A stretch of DNA of 64,000 nucleotides from Betaproteobacteria bacterium (GCA_016868255.1 VGHN01000005.1:1-64000); one strand, 5' to 3'. Positions 8,148 through 16,941 are shown, counted from the stretch's first letter. Translations and numbers: made by a program. Notes: generated from the letters alone by a model not told the origin.

Positions 8148-9299
8148 TCAAAGCGCGAGCGGTTGCGCATAGCCTGTCAGTTCAAGATACCCCCGACCCA
8201 CCTCCTTCGCATCCCGAATCACCCGCACCGCGCCCTCCCAATAGAACCCCCCGGTGCTCGCCCGCGCATCAATCTCTTGATCATCCATCATCGGCTGAAT
8301 GAGCACCGACCCACCGCCAAGATGCAGGCGAATCTCCACGGGGTAGCGGGCGCCTGAGTGGGGCGACTGCCAGACGCGCACCACCTCCCATCGCGCAGTT
8401 TGGCTCCCGCCGCGCCGCTGATTGAGGCGATCCCGCAGATCCACCTCCGAAAACAAGGCCTGGCCCTGCCCATCTCGAATTCGAAAGAGCATCCAGGACT
8501 CCCCCGAATCCAGATGCAGTCCGAGCCAGTCCCAACCGACTGCGCCTCCCATCAGCAGACTGCTCGACCATTCATGGTCGAGCCAGGCCTGACCGGTCAG
8601 CGATTGCTCCGCTGCCAAATCCGCCGTGCCTTGCTGGCTCAACCGACCCAAGAAATCCTTCGATAGTCCCAGTGATGCCACCACATTCAGATGGGGCCGA
8701 CTGTAGTAATAGCTCGCCTGTTCCTTGGCGGGGCCCTTGGCCGAGAGACCTGCTTGGCCTCGCAAGACCGGTGGGCGATTGGTTCGTGCCTGGAAGGAGA
8801 GTCGCCAGCCGTCTGCAGCAATCAGACCCCGGTAATGGTCAATGCCCGGCGATTCGATCGACTGCCGATCCAGTGTCCAGCGATTGAGCTTCAATGCGGT
8901 GTCGGTCTCCGAGAAGACCGCATCCGCAAACCCTGTCCGACTCACCTGATCGGCATGAATCACTCGCTGCGAGCCATCAATCGAGAGTGCGGCGTGAGAA
9001 AAGAGGAGTTGTCGGGGTGCGAAACGACTCGGGTTGGAATCCGGATGCGCCGTTCGGCTGCGAAAGAATGTCAACTGAAAACCAACGGCCCGACCCAAGG
9101 CTGTGCGAAGCCACCCAGTGAGATACCACCACTCGGTTCGGTAATCGGGGTGCCCACCATGGTCCCGGGGAAATACAAGCGGCCGAGGAGTAACGCGCGC
9201 ATAAGACTTCCCCTGCAAAGGGCTCGAGGCGTTACTGGTTCGCCAGGGGTGGGCGAGCAATGCAGCAAAACCACACTCAAGGATTCGTCTTCGATTCAT
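8148..9299 (-). CDS. AttH/CrtC-like secreted protein (lipocalin-like carotenoid 1,2-hydratase family)
   Basis: About 383 residues from the ATG at 9299. It starts MNRRRILECGFAALL, an export signal with three arginines that could use Tat. FPRDHGGHPDYRTEWWYLTGWL is the hallmark of the AttH/CrtC family (COG5621), and DHEWSSSLLMGGAVGWDWLGLHLDSG is its second conserved block. Members share two lipocalin-like barrels; CrtC hydrates carotenoids, but most copies next to ABC genes have no assigned substrate. The start lies five bases after the stop of the FtsX permease, and with the ATPase it forms a three-gene unit like Agrobacterium attEFGH. Confidence 0.85.
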   Translation of the reverse strand: MNRRRILECGFAALLAHPWRTSNASSPLQGKSYARVTPRPLVFPRDHGGHPDYRTEWWYLTGWLRTALGRAVGFQLTFFRSRTAHPDSNPSRFAPRQLLFSHAALSIDGSQRVIHADQVSRTGFADAVFSETDTALKLNRWTLDRQSIESPGIDHYRGLIAADGWRLSFQARTNRPPVLRGQAGLSAKGPAKEQASYYYSRPHLNVVASLGLSKDFLGRLSQQGTADLAAEQSLTGQAWLDHEWSSSLLMGGAVGWDWLGLHLDSGESWMLFRIRDGQGQALFSEVDLRDRLNQRRGGSQTARWEVVRVWQSPHSGARYPVEIRLHLGGGSVLIQPMMDDQEIDARASTGGFYWEGAVRVIRDAKEVGRGYLELTGYAQPLAL

Positions 9300-9303
9300 C
9301 GAG

Positions 9304-11829
9304 TCACCAATCGGCCCGAAGGGATTGGATGAGTCGGCGCTCATCAATGCGATGCGCCATGGCCATGGCGACCACGACCGAAATCGCCACCAGGCTCAAT
9401 AGAAGCAGGCCCATCTGTCCCCAGGGCCAGTCGGTCTGCATCGTCCAATGAAACGATTCGGGATTCACCTTGTGGATCAACACCTGACTCATCAGCATTC
9501 CCATAAGAGATCCCCACACGCCGCCGAGCAGAACCAGCCCCCCGAGCTCCCAGGCAATGGTTATCGAACGTTGACCGCGCGACTGGCCCATCTGGCTCAG
9601 AAGACCAAATTCATGCTCCCTCAACATGAGTTGTGCAGAAAAGCCAATGGCCACGGTGAGTAGTGCAATCAGGATGGCCACGAGTTCGAGTGCATAGGTA
9701 ATGGCAAAACTACGATCGAATATCCGAAGCGACATTTCGCGGATGGCCTCGGACTCCACCCACTGAATCTCACCCAAACCATCATTGAAAGCAGTGAGTT
9801 CCGTTCGCAGGACTGCAGCCGAATGTCCCGGCTGTCGCCAGATGGAAATCGAGGAGATGGCGCGATCACCTGTAATGGCTTGGTAGTTCGCGAGATTCAT
9901 CACCACCGAGCCATGCTGTCGACCATAGTCACGGAATATCCCTGCCACCCATATCCGTCGGGCAGCCTGTCCACCCAGGGGAAGCGTCTGAACACTGCCA
10001 GCTGCCCAGCCATAGAGATCACGCATGGCCTCTGATGCAAACACCACGGGCAGCGATGAGTCACCGACCAAGCGTGCCTCGCCCACCAAGGGCAGTGCAA
10101 TGCGGGCCGCTGAATCAGAGCGGGGTGCTGAATCAGCGGCAAGGTCTAACCCTCCAATGGGCTTTGCAATGAGAACAACGGGCGGCAATGCAGGGTTGAG
10201 TAGAACGCGTTGATGACGGGCCGCCTCTACCCGTGATACGGAATCGAGCCGCCCGAGGCCTTCAATGGAGTCCGCCGACAGCCTCTCCACCTGGGCTGCC
10301 GAAGCTTGGTGGCTGTAGAGATCTGCCGGCAGAACCTGCTCGAGCCACTGGCCCACTGAACTGCGAAAGCTCGAGACCATGACCATCATGGCCACCGCGA
10401 GTGCCACAGCCGCCACGACCCCGGAGATCAATGCAGCCGAAGAGGAAGAGGCCTGACGAAGTCGCCACCTTGCAAGTCGATTGCCCGCGATCGAGAAGTT
10501 CGCAACCAACCATGGCGCCGTGGCCACTGCCGCAACTAGGAGCGTGGCCATGGCCATGTAACCCCCGAAGGAAATCACCCCCCATGCAGGTAGAAGCGCA
10601 AAGAGCCCTGCGAGCGCCAGAAGTGCAAAGCCAAAGACAAGCAACGGCTTGGCATCGCGGCCCAGCGACTCATCGGACGATGATCGAAGTTGTTGCGCTG
10701 GGCTCGACCAGTCTGTGCGGCGAAGACTCAACCATGCGGCAACCCAGCCCATGAATCCCGCCAAGCCCATGAACGTCCCCATGGTGAGCAGATCGAGTTG
10801 CAGATCGGCTGAGCCCGCCCTGAAATAGCCACCGCCGAGGTCGGCCCCGACAAAATGCAGCATCGCAGCCGCAAGGAGTGCTCCTGCCATTGCACCCAAG
10901 GCGCCTCCCACGAGTCCAACACAGACGCCAACAGAGAGAAAGATTCGTTGGACCCAGGGCAGCGGTGCACCCAGGCTCAGCAAGAGCGCAACGAGTTGTT
11001 GCTGTCTTCGCACAGCCAGTGCCACCGAGAGCGAAATCAGAAATCCGCCGGTGACAAGGGCCACCAGTGCCAAGACCGTGAGATTGACTCGGTACGCACG
11101 TGAGACATTCGACATGCGCTGTTCGCGATCGCTCTTTTGCACAAGCATGAGCGGCCACTGCCCCTGCAAGAGGCGGGACTGCAGCAACTCCACTCGAAGG
11201 TCTTCACGCACGCGTAGGTCGATTCGGCTGAGTTGACCCAGCCGGCCAAACTGCCACTGGGCGCTGCCCAGATCCATTACTGCAACGGATTCGCCAAGGG
11301 CTTGGGGCACACTTCCACGGACCACCAGTGAGACCGTGCGGCCCATGGCCGTGAGGGCGATCGAATCCCCCTCAGAGACCGCAAGCGCTGCCATGGCCTT
11401 GGGCGAGAGAAAGACGGAGTCGATCTGAAACAGGGCATCTCGACCCCCCTCAGCCGCCTGCGGGAGAAGAGAGGGCGTGACACGCGCGGCGCGAAAGAGG
11501 TCAAGAGCGACAATACGAACTTGGTCGGTTCCGATCTCCAGCGCCGGACTGGCCGACTCGATTCCCAAATCACTTGCCTCGTCTAGAAGCCGCGCAAAAT
11601 GATCTTCTGGAAAAGTCTCTTGGGATGCCACGAGCTGCAGACTCGACTGGCCATTGACAAGCTCTATAGCCCGCGAAAAGCTCTGCAAGGCGGAATGATT
11701 CACCAAGTGAATGGCAACGGCCAGCGCCATCCCAATGGCCACCATAAGGAGCGATGCAAGCCACCGACCCCACTGCTGGCGAATCGCACCCCAGACGAGC
11801 CAGAGAAAGAGCCGATTAAGTCCGCTCAT
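9304..11829 (-). CDS. ABC transporter permease, double FtsX domain
   Basis: About 841 residues from ATG 11829 (MSGLNRLFLWL), inside the last 14 bases of the ATPase gene. One helix near the N-terminus (residues ~20-40) is followed by a large periplasmic domain, three helices (~250-360), a linker, then a second set of four helices up to the C-terminus (VVVAMAMAHRIDERRLIQSL). This is the 4+4 FtsX arrangement of MacB/LolCE-like exporters fused into one chain. Such permeases drive release or export of periplasmic substrates rather than transport through a channel. It works with the upstream ATPase and the AttH-like protein. Confidence 0.9.
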   Translation of the reverse strand: MSGLNRLFLWLVWGAIRQQWGRWLASLLMVAIGMALAVAIHLVNHSALQSFSRAIELVNGQSSLQLVASQETFPEDHFARLLDEASDLGIESASPALEIGTDQVRIVALDLFRAARVTPSLLPQAAEGGRDALFQIDSVFLSPKAMAALAVSEGDSIALTAMGRTVSLVVRGSVPQALGESVAVMDLGSAQWQFGRLGQLSRIDLRVREDLRVELLQSRLLQGQWPLMLVQKSDREQRMSNVSRAYRVNLTVLALVALVTGGFLISLSVALAVRRQQQLVALLLSLGAPLPWVQRIFLSVGVCVGLVGGALGAMAGALLAAAMLHFVGADLGGGYFRAGSADLQLDLLTMGTFMGLAGFMGWVAAWLSLRRTDWSSPAQQLRSSSDESLGRDAKPLLVFGFALLALAGLFALLPAWGVISFGGYMAMATLLVAAVATAPWLVANFSIAGNRLARWRLRQASSSSAALISGVVAAVALAVAMMVMVSSFRSSVGQWLEQVLPADLYSHQASAAQVERLSADSIEGLGRLDSVSRVEAARHQRVLLNPALPPVVLIAKPIGGLDLAADSAPRSDSAARIALPLVGEARLVGDSSLPVVFASEAMRDLYGWAAGSVQTLPLGGQAARRIWVAGIFRDYGRQHGSVVMNLANYQAITGDRAISSISIWRQPGHSAAVLRTELTAFNDGLGEIQWVESEAIREMSLRIFDRSFAITYALELVAILIALLTVAIGFSAQLMLREHEFGLLSQMGQSRGQRSITIAWELGGLVLLGGVWGSLMGMLMSQVLIHKVNPESFHWTMQTDWPWGQMGLLLLSLVAISVVVAMAMAHRIDERRLIQSLRADW

Positions 11830-12496
11830 CTTCGTGGTTCGGCCGAACCAGCATGCCGTCTGCAAGCCGCCATTGCTCGTCGAGCATCATGGCCGCACGC
11901 TCGGAGTGCGTCACCATAACCAGAATGGCGTCTTGCTCTCGACACAACTGCGAGAGCGTCTCGAGCGCCCGATTGGCAGCGCTCGGGTCTAGGTTGCCGG
12001 TGGGCTCATCGGCAAGCACCATCTTTGGCGAATGCACCAGCGCACGTGCCAGGGCGACCCGTTGTTGCTCACCACCCGAGAGGGTGCGCGGGAAATCACC
12101 GGCGCGGGCGGCGAGACCCAGACGCTCGAGCAAGGCCATGGCCGCGCTATGCGCGCGCTGCTCTGTCCAGTTATTGAGCAAGCAAGGCAGCATCACATTC
12201 TGCAGCGCAGAGAGATGACCAACCAGATGAAAAGCCTGGAAGACAAATCCCAGGCGGCTGCGTCGAAAATCGAGCCGTTCGTTGACCGACATGTCCGAGA
12301 TGGATTGGCCCGCCCAGGCAACCTTGCCCTCGGTGGGCTGCTCAAGACCGGCCATGAGGTTGAGCAGACTCGACTTGCCGCTGCCGGACTCCCCGCAGAT
12401 GGCAATCTGGATGGGCGGCCGCAGGCAACAATCAACGCCTCGGAAGAGCCAACGCTCGCCAGGCAACTCAAATCCAATTCGAGACAACTCAAGCAT
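11816..12496 (-). CDS. ABC transporter ATP-binding protein, LolD/MacB type
   Basis: 226 residues. Walker A is GESGSGKSS near residue 35, the Q loop is GFVFQAFHLVGHLS, the signature is LSGGEQQRVALARALV, and Walker B is MVLADEPTGNLDP. This is the standard layout of the LolD/MacB ATPases that pair with FtsX permeases. It is first in the operon ATPase-permease-AttH. It is divergent from tupA across an 84-base gap that should hold promoters for both. Confidence 0.9.
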   Translation of the reverse strand: MLELSRIGFELPGERWLFRGVDCCLRPPIQIAICGESGSGKSSLLNLMAGLEQPTEGKVAWAGQSISDMSVNERLDFRRSRLGFVFQAFHLVGHLSALQNVMLPCLLNNWTEQRAHSAAMALLERLGLAARAGDFPRTLSGGEQQRVALARALVHSPKMVLADEPTGNLDPSAANRALETLSQLCREQDAILVMVTHSERAAMMLDEQWRLADGMLVRPNHEDERT

Positions 12497-12580
12497 CGTA
12501 TGGCGTCCGCTTCTTATCGATTCTTCCGGGTTTTGGTCCTATGGTTGCGCATCGTAACAACCCACCATCAGGAGCAAGCC

Positions 12581-13390
12581 ATGTTTGGTCGTTCTGCAAG
12601 CAAACCCCTTATTGCCCTCACTGCCCTTCTGCTGGCGATCGGCGCGCACGCCGCCGACTCCATCACCATGGCATCAACCACCTCGACAGACAACTCAGGC
12701 CTTTTCACGGCCCTGTTGCCAGCCTTCAAGAGGGACACCAACATCGACGTCAAGGTGGTGGCGGTTGGCACTGGCCAGGCCATTGATATCGCCAAGCGCG
12801 GCGATGCCGACGTTCTATTCGTGCACGACAAGGAGAAAGAAGAGGCCTTCGTTAGCGATGGATTCGGACTCAAGCGACTCGATGTGATGTACAACGACTT
12901 TGTGCTCATTGGCCCGAAGTCAGATCCCGCAAAGAGCAAAGGCACCGACATTCTGGCCGGCCTTAAGGCGGTGGCGGCATCGGGTACCCCATTTGTGTCC
13001 CGCGGTGACAAGAGCGGCACACATGCCGCCGAGATTCGATATTGGAAGGATGCGGGTGTCGAGAACAAGGGCGCAGGCTACAAGGAGTGCGGCTGCGGAA
13101 TGGGCCAGGCCCTGAATACGGCGGCTGGCCTCAATGGCTATGTCTTATCGGACCGAGCCACCTGGGCCAACTTCAAAAACAAGGCCGACCTCGTCATTCT
13201 GGTCGAGGGCGACAAGCGACTCTTCAACCAGTACGGGGTCATCGTGGTCAACCCTGCCAAGCACCCCCAAGTTAGGCGGGATGCCGCCCAGAAGTTTGCC
13301 GACTGGGTGGTGTCCAGCAGGGGCCAGGCCGCCATCAACGGCTACAAAATTGGCGGTGAGCAGCTCTTTTTTGGCAACGCAGCAAAATGA
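12581..13390 (+). CDS. tupA: Tungstate ABC transporter substrate-binding protein
   Basis: 269 residues from ATG 12581 with an AGGAG site. A signal peptide covers residues 1-24 (ends GAHAAD). MASTTSTDNSGLF, at the mature N-terminus, is the TupA oxyanion-binding motif, and SRGDKSGTH is a second ligand segment. Members bind tungstate with very high affinity in the periplasm and also bind molybdate. TupB permease and TupC ATPase genes normally follow, but here a 106-base leader and an unrelated Rrf2 gene come next, so the partners must lie elsewhere. The adjacent ABC system is an FtsX exporter and is not a plausible partner. Confidence 0.9.
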   Translation: MFGRSASKPLIALTALLLAIGAHAADSITMASTTSTDNSGLFTALLPAFKRDTNIDVKVVAVGTGQAIDIAKRGDADVLFVHDKEKEEAFVSDGFGLKRLDVMYNDFVLIGPKSDPAKSKGTDILAGLKAVAASGTPFVSRGDKSGTHAAEIRYWKDAGVENKGAGYKECGCGMGQALNTAAGLNGYVLSDRATWANFKNKADLVILVEGDKRLFNQYGVIVVNPAKHPQVRRDAAQKFADWVVSSRGQAAINGYKIGGEQLFFGNAAK

Positions 13391-13418
13391 CCTAAATCCC
13401 ATAGAAAAAGTACGGAAT

Positions 13419-13494
13419 CTTGTCCTTCAAAATTTGTCATAGACAAAGAAGCAAAGTACGGGTTACTCTCTACCTACCCCTTTCGAAGGACAAG
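13419..13494 (+). promoter_or_regulatory. Structured leader of the Rrf2 gene: nested inverted repeats masking the SD
   Basis: CTTGTCCTTC at 13419-13428 is perfectly complementary to GAAGGACAAG at 13485-13494. The right arm contains the GAAGGA ribosome site two bases before the ATG of the Rrf2 gene. Inside is a second perfect palindrome, TTTGTC-ATA-GACAAA (13433-13447). AAAGTACGG also occurs twice (13408-13416 and 13453-13461). It could be an RNA switch hiding the SD, paired operator half-sites for autoregulation, or both. Confidence 0.6.
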
Positions 13495-13496
13495 AA

Positions 13497-14006
13497 ATGA
13501 AACTCACTAGAAAAGTTCACGTTGCCCTCGAAGCCCTGCTGCTGGTGGCCCAGCGTCAAGGGTCATCGCCGCTGAACCTCAACATCATCAGCCGAGAGCT
13601 CTCGGTGTCCGTCAGCTACCTCGAGGGCCTCTTTAAGTCCCTGCGGCTTGCGCAGATGGTGACGCCTGTTCGAGGACCTGGCGGCGGCTACCGCCTTGCC
13701 CTCAATGCCCAAGACATTGCGGTGTCCCAGGTTGCAGCGGCCGTAGAGCCCAACCAGACCGAGGACCTCGAGCCGTCGGACAAGTCCGGACAGGCCTCGC
13801 CCGTCGAGGACATGACCCTTGGCCTTGCGGCTCGGGTGCACGAGGTGGAGCAGCTGTTCCTTGACCAGGTGAGCCTGGCCGACGTGCTCAAGAGCTACAA
13901 AGAGCGTCAGCAGAGAACCCTTCGGCTACACCGCCGCTCGCTCCACTCCGAGGCGTATCGCTACTCCGACTCTCGCCTTGGCGAGGAGGCCGCGATGCAT
14001 CCATGA
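13497..14006 (+). CDS. Rrf2-family transcriptional regulator without Fe-S cysteines
   Basis: 169 residues. MKLTRKVHVALEALLLVAQ and the winged-helix region VSVSYLEGLFKSLRLAQMVTPVRGPGGGYRLA match Rrf2/IscR DNA-binding domains (residues 1-75). IscR and NsrR use three cysteines near residues 90-105 for a cluster. This protein has no cysteine at all, so it cannot sense through an Fe-S cluster. The C-terminal ~90 residues are unusual (acidic stretch EPNQTEDLEPSDKSG, then a basic tail RTLRLHRRSLHSE). Its stop overlaps the start of the next gene (ATGA), so it is coupled to the ART-like protein. Confidence 0.8.
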   Translation: MKLTRKVHVALEALLLVAQRQGSSPLNLNIISRELSVSVSYLEGLFKSLRLAQMVTPVRGPGGGYRLALNAQDIAVSQVAAAVEPNQTEDLEPSDKSGQASPVEDMTLGLAARVHEVEQLFLDQVSLADVLKSYKERQQRTLRLHRRSLHSEAYRYSDSRLGEEAAMHP

Positions 14007-14746
14007 TTCTCCCGCTCGGGAACGTCCTCTTTCACGGCAGCAGTATTCAGAACGTAGAGAGGATTCTCGAGTCGGACAGGCTTCTGCCGACTGCTCGGCT
14101 GGTCGGTAGCCTCGCAGCCGGGCTAAGCCCCAAGCTCCTCAAGCATTTCCCGGAATGCAGGGTTGCGAGCCTGTCCCGTAGCCTCTCGGTGGCCCGCGCC
14201 CACTCCTCGGGAATAGGGAGAATTCAAGCCGCGGTGCTCATGTTTGATGCAGAAAAAATTAAACAGCGCATCGGTGCCAGGCTCATTGCCTGCAACGACA
14301 TTTATCTTCAGTCTGGAACTCCGAGACACCTGCTCAATGAGTCAGAGGAGGCAGCCATCGGCGGCCTACGGCCGATCCGATCTCTGGTGATGCATGTCAT
14401 CCTCTTTAAGACCGGACAGCGGTCCATCTCTGATTTACTGGCCGACCTGCCCCGAATCGCGACACACCCTGGACTGGTGGTCCTTACCGACCGGCGCAAG
14501 GCCGAATGGGACACCGAGCCCGAACGAACCTTTGAGCGATTCATTGGCCTGGGGCCTCTCAGAAAGCGACTATCCGCACCCCTGATTCGGCATCACCGAA
14601 GATTTCTCGGAGGGCCAAAGCGAATGGAGCTTCTCAAGACGATTGTGGCTAGCGAGGGCTCAGGATGGAAGAAAACACATCCGGAACCCAACGGTGCTCG
14701 GACTTTGAGGGCCGGTGGGTCTTGGAAGTGGAGACCCGCTGTTTAG
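14003..14746 (+). CDS. ADP-ribosyltransferase-like protein of unknown function
   Basis: 247 residues. No named family was recognised. The layout resembles H-Y-E class ADP-ribosyltransferases: VLFHGSS (H11, G12) near the start, a strand ASLSRSLSVARAHS (residues 55-68), and NESEEAAIGGLRPIRSLV (E113-E116) where such proteins carry a glutamate-rich strand before the last helix. The C-terminal ~60 residues are strongly basic. The start overlaps the Rrf2 stop by four bases. Its last 98 bases overlap the convergent ppk2 gene. It could be a toxin, a phage-derived effector or a modifier of nucleic acid; catalysis is inferred only from motif spacing. Confidence 0.5.
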   Translation: MILPLGNVLFHGSSIQNVERILESDRLLPTARLVGSLAAGLSPKLLKHFPECRVASLSRSLSVARAHSSGIGRIQAAVLMFDAEKIKQRIGARLIACNDIYLQSGTPRHLLNESEEAAIGGLRPIRSLVMHVILFKTGQRSISDLLADLPRIATHPGLVVLTDRRKAEWDTEPERTFERFIGLGPLRKRLSAPLIRHHRRFLGGPKRMELLKTIVASEGSGWKKTHPEPNGARTLRAGGSWKWRPAV

Positions 14747-15512
14747 GCAGTTTGATCGGGCCTTTTCGAATACGTTTGTAGGGAATCTGCGTGAGTAGAT
14801 GGGCAATGCAGTTCATGCGCGCCTGACGCTTGTTGTCGCCCTCTACCCCATGCCACGGCGCCTCGGGGATATCGGTGTGTTGAAACATCTCGTCCTTGGC
14901 CTTTGAGTACTCATTCCAGACGGCCCTGGACTTGAAATCGATGGGGCTCAGTTTCCATTGTTTGAGAGGATCGCGGGCCCGATCTTGAAACCGCTTCTCT
15001 TGAACCTGCGGACTCACCGAAAACCAATACTTCACCAGGTGAATCCCAGAGCGCACCAACATGCGCTCGAACTCGGGGCATGAGCGAAAAAACTCCTCGA
15101 CCTCATCTTCACTGCAAAAGCCCATTACTCGCTCCACACCGGCCCGGTTGTACCAAGATCGATCGAAGAGGACGATCTCCCCAGGCGAGGGCAGATGAGA
15201 TACATAACGCTGGAAATACCACTGGCCGCGCTCTCGGTCACTGGGTGCGGATAAGGCTGCAATTTTGCAGACGCGGGGGTTCAAGACCTCTGTGATGCGC
15301 TTGATGACGCCTCCTTTTCCCGCTGCATCCCTGCCCTCGAAGATCACGAGCACCCGTGCCTTGGTGGCCGCAACCCAGGTCTGCATGTGCACGAGTTCCT
15401 CTTGGAGTCGCAAGAAAGCCTGTGCGTATACTTCTTCGGTTTCCTTCTTTCCAAGAGTGGGTTTATTCAAGGGTTTCTTGGCTGGAGAAAGCGATTTCGA
15501 GCGGTTGGTCAT
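14649..15512 (-). CDS. ppk2: Polyphosphate kinase 2
   Basis: 287 residues. Walker A GRDAAGKGG (residues 60-68), the lid FDRSWYNRAGVERVMGFC, and IHLVKYWFSVSPQVQEKRFQDRARDPLKQWKLSPID are diagnostic of PPK2. It moves phosphate between polyphosphate and nucleoside diphosphates, usually favouring NTP synthesis from NDP; a single PPK2 domain fits class I. The C-terminal ~30 residues (KLPKQRVSTSKTHRPSK) are a basic extension that overlaps the convergent ART-like gene. The ATG at 15512 has a GGGAG site. Confidence 0.9.
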   Translation of the reverse strand: MTNRSKSLSPAKKPLNKPTLGKKETEEVYAQAFLRLQEELVHMQTWVAATKARVLVIFEGRDAAGKGGVIKRITEVLNPRVCKIAALSAPSDRERGQWYFQRYVSHLPSPGEIVLFDRSWYNRAGVERVMGFCSEDEVEEFFRSCPEFERMLVRSGIHLVKYWFSVSPQVQEKRFQDRARDPLKQWKLSPIDFKSRAVWNEYSKAKDEMFQHTDIPEAPWHGVEGDNKRQARMNCIAHLLTQIPYKRIRKGPIKLPKQRVSTSKTHRPSKSEHRWVPDVFSSILSPR

Positions 15513-15597
15513 GAGTCTCCCTTATTTACCTTTTGTCATGGTGGTCACACAAATGTCATATTGCACTCTACTCCTTCTCTAATTTATCTGCCCCGTC

Positions 15598-16089
15598 ATG
15601 ATCGAGCCCGTCGCCTCCACTCAGCCAGCCAGCAACAGTCAGCGCAGCCTCCAGAGCCTCCTTCCGTTCATGCAGATGCTCGGCTACGGCGGACTGCTTC
15701 CATTTTTCGCCCTCGCTCTCATCTCGGTGTTTTCAAGTGCCGGAGAAATCCAACAGATCGCCCAAAAAGGCTTGCTCCTCTACACCGCCTCCGTCATTAG
15801 CTTTGTTGGGGCCGTATCTTGGGGACTGGCCCTGGCCATGCACGAGCTCTCGGGCCTGCAACGCACCCGTCTTCTGCTCTGGAGCGTGGTGCCCTCCTTG
15901 CTGGCGGTTGGGGCAGCCCTGCTCAATGGACGCTTTGCCATTTTTGGGCTCATGGCCGCGCTCTCGCTCGCTTACTGGATGGACAGGCTGCATGGCCAGC
16001 AGATGGGCTTTCCGCAGGCCTGGATTCGGCTGCGACTGCAACTCACGCTTGGCGTGCTCATTGCCTTGGCCATTGCCCTATTGGCTTGA
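15598..16089 (+). CDS. DUF3429 membrane protein
   Basis: 163 residues with about five hydrophobic segments, from LGYGGLLPFFALALISVFS to RLRLQLTLGVLIALAIALLA. LLLYTASVISFVGAVSWGLAL is the conserved DUF3429 core. The family is a small inner-membrane protein common in proteobacteria, with no established role. Its TGA overlaps a TTG that probably starts the DUF3025 gene, a pairing often seen in betaproteobacteria. Confidence 0.85.
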   Translation: MIEPVASTQPASNSQRSLQSLLPFMQMLGYGGLLPFFALALISVFSSAGEIQQIAQKGLLLYTASVISFVGAVSWGLALAMHELSGLQRTRLLLWSVVPSLLAVGAALLNGRFAIFGLMAALSLAYWMDRLHGQQMGFPQAWIRLRLQLTLGVLIALAIALLA

Positions 16090-16934
16090 CACCGAACTGG
16101 TCTAAAGGATTCGACCCAGCCTTGCTCGCCAGCGCGCAAGGCGACGACTTCAAAGCATTCATCGCACGCTTTAACCAGCTTGCAGCTGCGCGAGGTCTGC
16201 AGACGGGCCAAGGGCGGGCCCTTCAGTTTTTACCGCAGGAACAGCTCCCCGCTGGGAGTTCATACGAATCCCACATTGCGCTGACTGGCGAGGTGCCCAC
16301 CCGAGACAACCTTCACGACCGGTTCAATACACTTGTATGGCTACACGCGCCAAGAACCAAGGCAATGCTCAACCGACTGCAGGCGGTGGAGTTGCAACGC
16401 TTGGGGGGCACTGGGCCGCGCGGCAACACCAGAGATGCTGCCACCTTGATGGACGAAAACCTGGCGCTCCTCGTTTACCGCAAGCATCCACCCCCATTGA
16501 GAGACCGCGACTGGAAAAGCCTGTTCTGGGATCAGCGAGGCCATTGGGGACAGGAGTGGACGATCTTGGTCTTTGGTCATGCCCTGATGGAGAAATTACA
16601 GCAGCCTTATCTCAGCCTCACGGCACACTGCATCTGCCTGCGCTTGCCAACCGATGAATGGATTGAGGTGGACGCGGCCTTGGAAGAATGGATCAAGGCG
16701 CGCTCTTGCCAGACGGCGCAGCTCGAGCGAACCGAGCAGACCGAGCGAACCGAGCGAACCAAGAAAAAGGGTCCAGCGACAGAAGAGCCCTTCCACGAGG
16801 AAGCGCTGGGCCCACGAAGCCTCTGCCCACTGCCGCTCTTGGGAATTCCGGGATGGCACGCCGACAACTCATCCGAAGCCTTCTACAACAACGATCGGAT
16901 CTTCCGGCCCCAACTCAACCGGGCGGTAGAATGA
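16086..16934 (+). CDS. DUF3025 protein
   Basis: About 282 residues. YESHIALTGEVPTRDNLHDRFNTLVWLHAPRTKAMLNRLQ is the DUF3025 signature, followed by TLMDENLALLVYR and LVFGHALMEKLQQPYLSLTAH, with GIPGWHADN near the end. Function is unknown. No ATG precedes the domain; the TTG at 16086 overlapping the DUF3429 stop (TTGA) fits the local style. Residues ~214-225 are an E-x-T repeat (ERTEQTERTERT) from a 9-bp tandem repeat. It may be a lineage-specific linker. Confidence 0.8.
   Translation: MTPNWSKGFDPALLASAQGDDFKAFIARFNQLAAARGLQTGQGRALQFLPQEQLPAGSSYESHIALTGEVPTRDNLHDRFNTLVWLHAPRTKAMLNRLQAVELQRLGGTGPRGNTRDAATLMDENLALLVYRKHPPPLRDRDWKSLFWDQRGHWGQEWTILVFGHALMEKLQQPYLSLTAHCICLRLPTDEWIEVDAALEEWIKARSCQTAQLERTEQTERTERTKKKGPATEEPFHEEALGPRSLCPLPLLGIPGWHADNSSEAFYNNDRIFRPQLNRAVE
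16725..16760 (+). repeat. Four 9-bp tandem repeats inside the DUF3025 gene
   Basis: The unit GAGCGAACC occurs four times in a row, one copy reading GAGCAGACC. It encodes four E-x-T triplets. The copy number stays in frame and could vary between strains by slippage without disrupting the gene. Confidence 0.85.
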
Positions 16935-16941
16935 ACCCATC

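Noticed and set aside
12032-12580. A fused upstream part of tupA
   Set aside because: It lies antisense to the ABC ATPase; the signal peptide and SD show the start at 12581.
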